A DNA stretch of 64,000 bases from Gonocerus acuteangulatus. Taxonomy: Eukaryota > Arthropoda > Insecta > Hemiptera > Coreidae. Both the position numbers and the translations under genes were made by a program. The stretch spans positions 57,725,459 to 57,789,458 of the forward strand of contig OX328124.1 in assembly GCA_946811695.1 (NCBI GenBank), in the 5' to 3' direction. Position 1 is the stretch's first letter; every line of letters begins with the position of its first letter. This document shows positions 56,791-64,000 of the stretch, one piece after another. The notes under the pieces are model-generated. The model saw only the letters and a program-made list of their open reading frames with translations. It did no database searches and was not told where the DNA came from.

Positions 56791-56838
<48 letters not shown>
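56791..56838. repeat. (TA)n microsatellite
   Basis: Nearly pure TA run. Confidence 0.95.
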
Positions 56839-56841
<3 letters not shown>

Positions 56842-56980
56842 CACTACTTTAAATTAAGATTAATTTCACTTTGATTTATTTTGTGATGCTTGTAATTTCT
56901 TATCTCCTTACAATTAATCGTAATTTAAAGTAGTCGCTTGTTTATCTTTGTTTCTCCGGCAAACTTTCGTATATAATATA

Positions 56981-59104
56981 GGGTAAACCAGACAGTTATT
57001 GACACCCTTAAGACTACATTTCTGCGGCGAAATTAAAAAAAAAACCTTTTTATGATGGGATCGAACTGAAACTTACTATAGCTCCTCTTTATCTATCCTT
57101 GTAAAGACTCAAGGTGTTTTTTCTTTCAAAAGTTCAATACATTTTAAAATATGGCAATAATTATTGTAAAAAGTGTAAAAACAAGTTATTGACACCCTCT
57201 GGATGGGTTATTGACACTACAGTTATTCACACCCCTTGTACTCTTAACATTTTTTTTTCTTATCCTATAATAGGTCATTATAAGGAAATAATATCATAAA
57301 CTTTAATGTAATATAAAAAACTATTAAAATATGTCTTATTTTTTAACATTATGAATATAACTAGTAAAAAAAATGTTTTAAAAATAAATAAAAAATGCTT
57401 GTAGGTATTATGTAACATGAAATAAAATAATAAATTTACATTTCGTCATCTTCATTTATATCTTCATCAAACTCAGGATGTGACACACAAGACAAACAAA
57501 TTCATTAGACTCGTCACTTTCAGGGATATGTTCATATCCTTTCAAACATAATGAACTATCAAAATAAATTACCTCTAAAATACTGCCACATTTGAAACAT
57601 AGGGTTAGTTTTTAGTTAGGTCTGTTTAATTTCCCTTTTAGGAATTTTACTGTTGTTTTCCCACTCCAACCTTTTTGCTTCCTTTTTTTCTGATTTTTTT
57701 CTTTTTTCTTTTATAGCTTCCAGCATTAGTTTTCATTGTTTACTTGTGACAAATCACATGTGATGTGGCAAATGAATAATTTGAATGTTTCTTTTCGGAG
57801 ATTCTGGCCAGTATAGCACTTAAGCCAAGGACGGCTTTCGTTGCCAGATGGACCAAACTGATTCCCTTTGGATATCCAGGAGGAGTTGTTGTTAATAATA
57901 AATATGTGGCAGGCATAGTTTCAGGGTGTGGTATGACTTTCAGTACCTTCTTGAAGTCCCATGGTATCTTCATTTGGTTTTGAAATGACGATATCTAACC
58001 ACTTTAAATATTAGCTTCAGAAACACGTGCGTTGGCCCCAGTAACGGCTTCGGAAATCCTCTCTGTATGGAGGGGTGCCTTTGTAAGAATGCCTTGTACC
58101 AGCCAACACCAGGACAATTACCTTTAAAGAGAGGGCTCATATTTTTAAATTCAATAAATTCTTTTAGGGATTGCAAAATACAAGTTTTCATCCTGAAGAA
58201 TCCCTTTTTCGCACATTTTTCTATCCAAGCAACTAGAGTTAGTTTGTCTTTATCCGAAAGAATTTACCGTGGTCCAAACAATGACTTTACAAATTCTTCG
58301 CTTAATCTGAAGTGCAGATTTGATTAAATCGTTTGGACGCCGATTTAATGGAGGAGCCATCCTTTACGGGTTTCAAGGCATTCTCTAAATCCTTCTGGCT
58401 ATTACTGGACTTCATAGAAATACTAACACCTGTTATAGACACATTAGAAACTTTATTATTAGGAACTGACAGTGTCAATAACTAGTCATTGAACCCAAAA
58501 ACTAGTAATTGACACCCCATGTCAATAACTAGTTACACTCGAATTAAAGTTAAAAAAACATTGCCGATTAATCAGGAAGATTAAATAATTAAAATTAAAA
58601 CAAAACCATCAATATTTAAAATAAAAATCATAATTTAGTTATTGACAAATATGTGGCAGGTGTATTTTGTTATTGACATGGGGTGTCAATAACAAAATAC
58701 TTTGGAAAAAAATGACCAGTTATTGACACCCCTGTACAATAATCATTAAATTGATTATTTTAATTCAAAACCACTCAAGATACTTCAAATATACATTAAC
58801 AAACAATATAAAGTACTTAACATTATTGCAATAAATGTAGGAAGAGAGTAGGAACAAAAAAATTGAATGAAAATCCTTCAGGAAATCATAACCTTGTAGC
58901 CATTAACTAGCTCTCAACTCAAGTCTTGGAGTTATTAATTTTAAAGCCTTCCCTGTGGTTAGTTTTTTAATCAGGTATATCATAGATGATTTAGAGGACC
59001 CTTCAAACATTAGTTATTTCTGTATTTCTTAAAATGAAATTAGGACTAGTTCGCTTATTTCTTTAAGTTGAAGTTCGGGGTGTCAATAACTGTCTGGTTT
59101 ACCC
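56981..59104 (-). mobile_element. pogo-like (Tc1/mariner superfamily) element, 2.1 kb
   Basis: Ends GGGTAAACCAGACAGTTATT and AATAACTGTCTGGTTTACCC are perfect inverted repeats of at least 20 bp (about 28 with GACACCC), flanked by TA at 56979-56980 and 59105-59106. The minus strand carries pieces of a pogo/jerky-type transposase. The 14-mer GTTATTGACACCCC and variants recur about ten times in both orientations, at 56995, 57185, 57209, 57222, 58470, 58510, 58640, 58670, 58718 and 59082, and probably serve as transposase binding sites. Confidence 0.85.
57430..58420 (-). pseudogene. pogo-like transposase, broken
   Basis: Minus strand. About 58415-58330 encodes L-E-N-A-L-K-P-V-K-D-G-S-S-I-K-S-A-S-K-R-F-N, the first (psq-type) helix-turn-helix. 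After a frame change come S-D-K-D-K-L-T-L-V-A-W-I-E-K-C-A-K-K-G-F and 58191-57970, with F-K-G-N-C-P-G-V-G-W-Y-K-A-F-L-Q-R-H-P-S-I, the CENP-B/Tc5-type second DNA-binding domain. The DDE domain is largely gone; 57973-57740 is open but not recognisable. About 57720-57480 encodes a Lys/Glu-rich coil and two C-x-x-C pairs (C-F-K-C, C-L-V-C), fitting a C-terminal zinc-binding tail. It is a dead copy lacking the catalytic core. Confidence 0.75.
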
Positions 59105-59286
59105 TACTATTCAGGAAGTTCGTCAACTAGCAAAATCGGTATATTTGAGAGGGGTTTACTCTGGACCAAATTATGATTTTTCCCAATAATTATTTTTTCG
59201 GTCCAATACCAAACAACACTGTATATGTCTTTGCTATCTAAAGAGTCTTAGTAAAAATAAAGTAAAGATGTAGTAAAAGTTATCTA

Positions 59287-59640
59287 TCAGGCTGTACCGT
59301 ATGAAATATCAGTTTTGGACTTGCCGATTTCCTTCAAATGTCTTGAAACTGTCGTGGCTCTTTCTCCGAGTTCTTTGGCATATTCCCTAGTGATTTTTGA
59401 GGGACAAGCTTCAACCCTTTCTTTCAGTTGGTCATTGTCAAGCTTGGTTTCTAGCCTTCCTCGCTCCTCGTTGTCAAGGTCAAAATTTCCACTTCGAAAC
59501 CTGGAAAACCACCGGTAAATAGTTCCTTCATTCGCTGTTACCTCCCCGAACGCCGTGTTAATGTTCATACACGCATCAACAGCGCTATGGCCGAGCTTAA
59601 ATTCATAACGAAAAATAATACGGATTAAGTCATAATTTAA
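59287..59640 (-). pseudogene. mariner transposase N-terminal DNA-binding part
   Basis: Minus strand. R-Y-E-F-K-L-G-H-S-A-V-D-A, N-I-N-T-A-F-G-E-V-T, I-Y-R-W-F-S-R-F-R-S-G-N-F-D-L, L-K-E-R-V-E-A then T-V-S-R-H-L-K-E-I-G-K: the two helix-turn-helix motifs of mariner transposases in order, about 110 residues. An in-frame Met occurs only at 59568; upstream codons are open but lack a start. All three catalytic Asp residues are absent. If translated it could bind TIRs without cutting, but nothing shows that it is expressed. Confidence 0.85.
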
Positions 59641-59824
59641 GTTTTATTTTTTTCTCAGAGGATCGTTCTTACAACATAGTACGCAAGTTACTGATTAAAT
59701 AATAGGAATAAAAGAGCTTTATTTCTATATGAATAACAATGATGTTTGTAAGTAATGAAATAAAAAAGGGAAAGGATTAAATCGCAAAGTAAACAAATCT
59801 GACATTTCATACGGTACAGCCTGA
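59287..59824 (-). mobile_element. mariner deletion derivative, 538 bp
   Basis: Ends TCAGGCTGTACCGTATGAAA and its reverse complement, flanked by TA (59285-59286 and 59825-59826). The minus strand encodes only the start of a mariner transposase before the frame runs straight into the other TIR; the catalytic domain has been deleted. The element sits inside the ~147-bp tandem repeat and splits one unit. Confidence 0.88.
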
Positions 59825-60165
59825 TATTAGGAATAGAGGCTTACTCTGATGCCAAATTATAAATGTTCCCATACCGTCCGTGATTTTTGGTCCAATACCA
59901 AAAAACCAACCCTGTGTATGTCTTGGCAAACTAAAGACCCGTAGTAAAAATAAAGTAATGATGTTATAAAAATAATGCAAACGTCATTTATTAGGATTAG
60001 ACGTTTATTCAGTAGCCTAATTATACATTTTCCCGTACCGGCCGTTATTTTAACTTTCTTGCAAAAGCTCTCGGTAGAAATAATGCTCAAGCCAGAAGAA
60101 ATTTGTTTTGTAAATAACAAACAAAATCTGCTCATTAGAAGGTTGAGTTTACTCTAGATTATGTA

Positions 60166-60247
60166 AAACTTGATTAAGATGAGAGCACTTCCTGCATTAC
60201 GGAGGTTTGATTTCCTACAGGCAATTTAAATTGTCCAATATATAGCA
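60166..60247. other. Short unassigned spacer
   Basis: Sequence between the tandem repeat and the following MITE; nothing recognised. Confidence 0.4.
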
Positions 60248-60627
60248 CAGTAAACTTCCTCTAATCCGGCATCCTATGGTTCGGTACGGCAGGGGTGTCA
60301 AGGCCAAACATGAAAAGTGCCTCTTCAGTTCTCATGTATCAATTCCGCAAAATCCACCAACCCAAAAACCCCGTGGTGCCCTGCGGGGTCGTAACAAATT
60401 CCCGGTAACCCTCTCCCTGATCAAATACGTACTTCTTGCTAGTTCAGTTTGTAGCTTTCTACTGAGGCAGTATAATTCTAACAGTGTGAAATTTTTTTTT
60501 TAGTCATTTTACAATAAATATGTAACAGTCTTATTGTCTAAATTTCGTTTAATTTTCATCTCTATTTTTTCGACATGCATCCGATAATCCGGTATGCTTC
60601 AAGTCCCGGATTAAAGGAAGTTTACTG
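60248..60627. mobile_element. pogo/Tigger-type MITE, 380 bp
   Basis: Ends CAGTAAACTTCCTCTAATCC and (reverse complement) CAGTAAACTTCCTTTAATCC, continuing GG. The CAGTnAAnCTTC...ATCCGG style is seen in Tigger-like elements. Inner words ATCCGATAATCCGGTATGC and TATGGTTCGGTACGGC resemble one another. The flank does not show a clean TA duplication; GCAC before and after is an alternative. No coding region: the 75-aa frame has no motif. Confidence 0.7.
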
Positions 60628-60730
60628 CACTAGCGTTTCAATATTTTTATAAAAATTACATATACGAGGTAAGGTCCATAAGTTTCCGGCCTGCTTCCCC
60701 TCCTTCAAACGTGCTGGGACCTGCACGCCT

Positions 60731-61318
60731 ATGCAGGTCCATGCCTTCTCACTTCATGCGGTAATTAAATTCTTTTGTAAAGTGGGTCTTACTCCTGCGC
60801 AAATTAAAGAGCGCTTGGATTGTGTATACGAGCAGTTCTCCCCCTCGTATTCCACAGTGAAAGAATGGGCAAAATTATTTAAGTTAGGGAGAGAAAGTCT
60901 AGAAGATGACCCACGTCCCGGTCGTCCATTGGAAGCTGTCACTTCTGAAACAATCCAACTTGTGGAATCTGAATTGCTGTCTGACCGGCGACTAAAAACT
61001 AAGGAAATAGCAGCGAGGTTAGGGCTTTCAAAAACAAGTGTTTTGAGGATCATCAAAGAACATTTGCATATGAAAAAGGTTAGTGCAAGATGGGTTCCAA
61101 AAATTCTTTCAGCTGCTCAAAAAAAGGAACGAGTTCACTGCTACAATGAATTTTTACGCGAGTATAATGCCGACCCAAGGAATTTTTTGGACTCAATTGT
61201 AACTGGGGGTGAGACAATGGTTCTATATTATGACCCACTCAGCAAAAGAGAGTCCATGGAATGGAGAAGACCAGGAGAAGCGCCTCCTTCAAAAAAAAGG
61301 CAAAAGTCACGCAGGTAA
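60731..61318 (+). pseudogene. mariner transposase, N-terminal and first catalytic part
   Basis: A 195-residue frame. Helix-turn-helix motifs lie at about residues 20-60 (Q-I-K-E-R-L...S-T-V-K-E-W) and 85-120 (K-T-K-E-I-A-A-R-L-G-L-S-K-T-S-V). The R-W-V-P-K-I-L linker at 121-127 precedes the catalytic domain. The usual T-G-D-E-T-W box reads T-G-G-E-T-M, so the first catalytic Asp is Gly, and then come Y-Y-D-P-L-S-K-R-E-S and W. A near-duplicated AGGTAATGRCCACAA at 61313-61340 shifts frame and ends the protein. Codons are otherwise well preserved, suggesting a fairly young insertion. Confidence 0.9.
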
Positions 61319-61365
61319 TGACCACAAAAAAGGTAATGGCCACAATTTTTGGGACTGTTAAGGAA

Positions 61366-61799
61366 TACTACTGATAGATTTTACAGAAAGGAATACCACA
61401 ATGAATGGTGAGTATTATGCAGCCCTACTTTACCGGCTACGAGATGCCATTAAAGAGAATTGGCGAGGGAAGTTAAGCAGAGGGGTCCGCCTCCTTCACG
61501 ACAATGCCTCTGCCCACACGGCATTGATTACCAAGGCCGCTGTGAAGGACTGTGGATTCCAAGAAATCTCTCATCCACCCTACAGCCCAGACTTGGCCCC
61601 TAGCGATTTCTACCTCTTCTCAAAGTTAAAATCTGACCTTCGTGGAAGGCGATTTAACACCGACGAAGAGCTCCAAGCAGCAGTGGAAGAACATTTTTTT
61701 AACAAAGAAGAAAATTATTTTTTTCATGGTATAGAAATGTTGCCAAAGCGTTGTATTAAGTGTGTTGAACTTAGAGGAGAATATATTGAAAAACAGTAA
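61366..61799 (+). pseudogene. mariner transposase, C-terminal part
   Basis: After the frameshift the reading resumes L-L-I-D-F, then T-T-M-N-G-E-Y-Y-A-A-L-L. L-H-D-N-A-S-A-H-T-A holds the second catalytic Asp, and Y-S-P-D-L-A-P-S-D-F-Y-L-F the third (D-D-34-D arrangement of mariner). It ends at a TAA at 61797-61799, 30 bp before the right TIR. This half is intact, so only the first Asp and the frameshift would prevent activity. Confidence 0.92.
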
Positions 61800-61869
61800 A
61801 ACCAGTTTTTTTCTTTCACCTTTCCTTCTATCCCAGGCCGGAAACTTATGGACCTTACTACGTAGCAGT

Positions 61870-62554
61870 ACCAATAAATCTTCCAAAAATATAAACATTT
61901 TTGAAAACCAATATCCGACGAAAGGACATTTAAATAACATGAAACAGTTTATTATTTCATTTCAACAATGTTTCAATTAATTATTAATAGTTTGCCCGTT
62001 GGAGTGTATATAATGTGTCAACTCCAATCAGCCTTCATCCGAAGCATTTATTCCTCTGGTTAGCATATTTCTCTATACGTTTGTCATAGCCGCACGTGCC
62101 GCAAGAGAAAGCGCAAATTAAATTGATATTCGGTGGACTCTGAATACAAAAGGGACAAAATTGATTTTTTCAAGGTAATTGCAATATTCACGGTCTACTT
62201 AGTAAATTCGAATTTATTTGTTGAATAGTGAGCGCTCGCTTTCAGTAATTCCTAATCTACTTTAACTGGGTAAATGATCAAATGAATTTATAACTATTCG
62301 ACCATACTGTGTGATAGTTGTGTGAATAAAAAATACATTTTCAGTGTGCAGTTTATTCAAAGCTAGTCTGTCATACGTGGTACAATGGAAAACTTTATTA
62401 TTTAAAATTCGCTTATTTTTTTTTATTGAATTAAATTTGTAAAATAATATTATGATATGAATTATTTGAGTTAATAAACAGAATAACAGTATTACCTTTT
62501 AGGTCATTTCAGAACAGGGCGAATGGCCATTAAAATAGGACCAGTATCCAATGT

Positions 62555-62593
<39 letters not shown>

Positions 62594-62755
62594 TCAATTA
62601 AACGGTGAGAAGAAAAACACCAAAAGCGCCTTGTTTGACGAAAACCTCGCAAGACAAGACAAATTAAACACTGTTTACTGACTCACAAGATAAGCCACTC
62701 ACTGAAGTGAAACACAAACTGATGAACTCAGAGATAACTTCTTCATACTTAAGAA
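61870..62755. other. Unassigned non-coding stretch
   Basis: No gene recognised. A 30-bp T-run at 62558-62587. Confidence 0.4.
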
Positions 62756-62759
62756 CTTA

Positions 62760-64000
62760 AAATTCTAAAAGTTCGTCTCGCAGGAACTGCATCATCTGTG
62801 CGCGGTTACGTACATCTCGAAGAAATGGAATAGATTAGAATCACAAATCACAGGAAACTGACACCAGCCAACTTACACAGAAGCGGATAATTCTTAATCT
62901 GTATAAGTCAATACAATTATGTACTGAAAACGTACTTACTCTTTGAGTACTGCTAAGAAGGCTCTATTCTAAACAACCAAAAATTCCTTGTCATTTTAAG
63001 TATCTTGTTTTACTAGCAAATTCGTTTTACTGTTATAATCAACTGTAAATATGTGCTTCATGGCGAATAAAATTCCATTCTGTCGTGGGTTAAATCTTTC
63101 TATAAAATAAGAAATAACGATAACTTCAGTTAGAGGCTATGAGGCTCAAACTAAGTCATCATGATTAGCCACTGCCATCATGATTACCACAGCCACTCCA
63201 AACTTATTACCAATACCTTTCACCTTTTCTTAGCTTATTTTACTACAATACTAATTTTACTGATAAATGCAATTTAAAACAAGAAACAACCAATTAAAAA
63301 GTGAGATAAACAAAGAGAAAAACCCTTTCAAAACAACAAAACAAACACTTTTTAAGTTTTAAGCGCTTATATCTCTGATTGACGTTGCCCTATCGAATAT
63401 TGCTTCAGAACCTTTTTTGTAGAGAATTCAGTAAGCATTCGAATGGTCACCATCCACTTACCACGATTTCCGAACCGTTATCGAGATATTTACGAAAAAT
63501 GTATGAAGATCCGAAAACTTTTTATGTCTATTAATAAAATATTTTTTTTTCGCATACTTCCTTAACTCCAAATATAACCAAAATTTAAACATCTTAGTTA
63601 GGATTAATTTCCAAGATGTAGAAAATATTTCAATTGAATCCCGCGGTTCTAAGTATTCACAAAAAAATAATGACTTACAAAAACATTGATTCCACTTTTC
63701 TCAGAAACGGTTACAGATATCGCCTTAAAAATGGTTTCATTCGTTTTCTTATGTTAAGTAAACGTATAAAACAAGTACCTGCAAGCATATAAACTCAAAA
63801 ACGCAAGCGTTACGATTTTTTTTGCGCGCGAATTTCGCCCCAAACACTACCTTCCCGTGGGCGGATTCTGCTGGTTAACGAACTTGACCTTTCAAATCAG
63901 AAGGCAGATTTTTGTTCTAAATTTGAACAAAATCGGGCCATTTTTGAGCTTGCTAGAGCGTTAACAGACAAGCATATATATAAATATAAATATATATATA
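62760..64000 (-). repeat. Repeat family F, inverted copy cut by the window end
   Basis: The reverse complement follows 26810-28430 in order: GTCTGTTAACGCTC near 63965, AAGGTCAAGTTCGTTAACCA near 63880, CGTAACGCTTGCGTTTTTGA near 63800, CGAATGAAACCATTTTTAAG near 63740, AAAAAGGTTCTGAAGCAATA near 63410, and finally GATGATGCAGTTCCTGCGAG near 62780. It has a single copy of the ~510-bp segment that is duplicated in the 26.8-kb copy. Ends in TA-rich sequence at the window edge. Confidence 0.75.

Larger units (their letters stand above)
55632..56792. mobile_element. Palindromic TIR element with nested MITE and SINE
   Basis: The left end TACAGGGTGTTCAAAAATCG is mirrored at the right (ending CGAGTTTTGAACACCCTGTA). 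The arms match for about 250 bp outward blocks (AACTTGGTGGGTCTTAACCT, GAATGTACATTCGTTGGACC, GGGGTTATTTTTATGACGGA). An inner block GCAATTTGTTACTCATTG also matches. The right arm is interrupted by MITE copy 3 (56325-56572), and the centre by a SINE C fragment. No transposase. Open frames here are shadows. Confidence 0.85.
59110..60165 (+). repeat. ~147-bp tandem repeat, locus 3 (about 4 units, interrupted)
   Basis: GGGGTTTACTCTGGACCAAA at 59145, GAGGCTTACTCTGATGCCAA at 59837, GACGTTTATTCAGTAGCC at 60000 and GTTGAGTTTACTCTAGATTA at 60143 mark successive units. After subtracting the mariner insertion the spacings are about 150, 163 and 143 bp. CCGTACCGGCCGTTATTTTA and TGTATATGTCTTGGC-like words lie at constant positions. 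Confidence 0.78.
60665..61862 (+). mobile_element. mariner element, near full length (1,198 bp)
   Basis: Ends CGAGGTAAGGTCCATAAGTT and (reverse complement of the right end) CGTAGTAAGGTCCATAAGTT, both continuing TCCGGCCTG: about 29 bp of TIR with two differences. TA flanks at 60663-60664 and 61863-61864. Size and layout fit a complete mariner copy. The transposase is inactivated (next entries). Confidence 0.92.

Overview
The window looks like a gene-poor, AT-rich stretch of a large invertebrate nuclear genome, most likely an arthropod and plausibly an insect. The evidence is the mix of transposable elements (TEs): mariner and Tc1, pogo-like, Transib, hAT and piggyBac-type MITEs, Helitrons, Jockey and other non-LTR retrotransposons, Penelope-like elements (PLEs) with a GIY-YIG endonuclease, and three tRNA-derived SINE families. 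TA, GA and CT microsatellites and A/T homopolymers are also frequent. I found no convincing host protein-coding gene, no intact tRNA or rRNA gene, no CRISPR and no bacterial-type operon. The species cannot be named from the sequence alone.

Layout. 1-5 kb: the C-terminal tail of a Tc1/mariner-type transposase, a broken non-LTR reverse transcriptase and a PLE 3' end. 5.9-9.3 kb: a 1.5-kb palindromic element, a tRNA-derived SINE (family A) and a broken Tc1 transposase. 11.8-15.5 kb: a MITE with TIRs starting ATATCGTCGATAC, a second MITE with internal palindromic motifs, and a striking 1.58-kb palindrome with nested direct repeats. 17.6-23.5 kb: a degenerate Jockey RT (minus) and a non-LTR RNase H fragment (plus). 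24-28.4 kb: a SINE B head, a second ATATCGTCGATAC MITE, a hAT-type MITE with an 8-bp duplication, another TIR MITE, and a 1.6-kb repeat (family F) that recurs inverted at the window's right end. 30.7-33.9 kb: two inverted copies of a DDE transposon on either side of a 5'-truncated Jockey LINE. 34.9-44 kb: more SINE A copies, PLE terminal pieces, a 0.78-kb TIR element, a 139-bp piggyBac-type MITE and a PLE endonuclease remnant. 44.7-47.8 kb: two patches of a ~147-bp tandem repeat and a 5S rRNA-like sequence. 47.8-53.8 kb: a dense nest. A SINE C copy is split by a Transib element with a CGGCG target duplication, which itself carries another SINE C; next to it lie a head-to-tail array of deleted Helitrons and a terminally complete non-autonomous Helitron. 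55.6-61.9 kb: a palindromic element with a nested MITE and SINE, a pogo-like element with about ten copies of a GTTATTGACACCC motif, a mariner deletion derivative inside the ~147-bp repeat, a pogo/Tigger-type MITE, and a full-length but mutated mariner.

How the parts relate. Nothing here works as a pathway. The window records successive insertions: the non-autonomous families (SINEs, MITEs, deleted Helitrons) depend on enzymes encoded elsewhere, and every coding remnant seen is frameshifted, truncated or catalytically altered. Junctions give relative ages: Transib is younger than the SINE C it splits, and the mariner derivative is younger than its ~147-bp repeat array. The most informative items are the Transib insertion, the nested palindrome, the Helitron N-to-C fusion, the conserved hairpin in SINE C and the ~147-bp repeat present at three loci.
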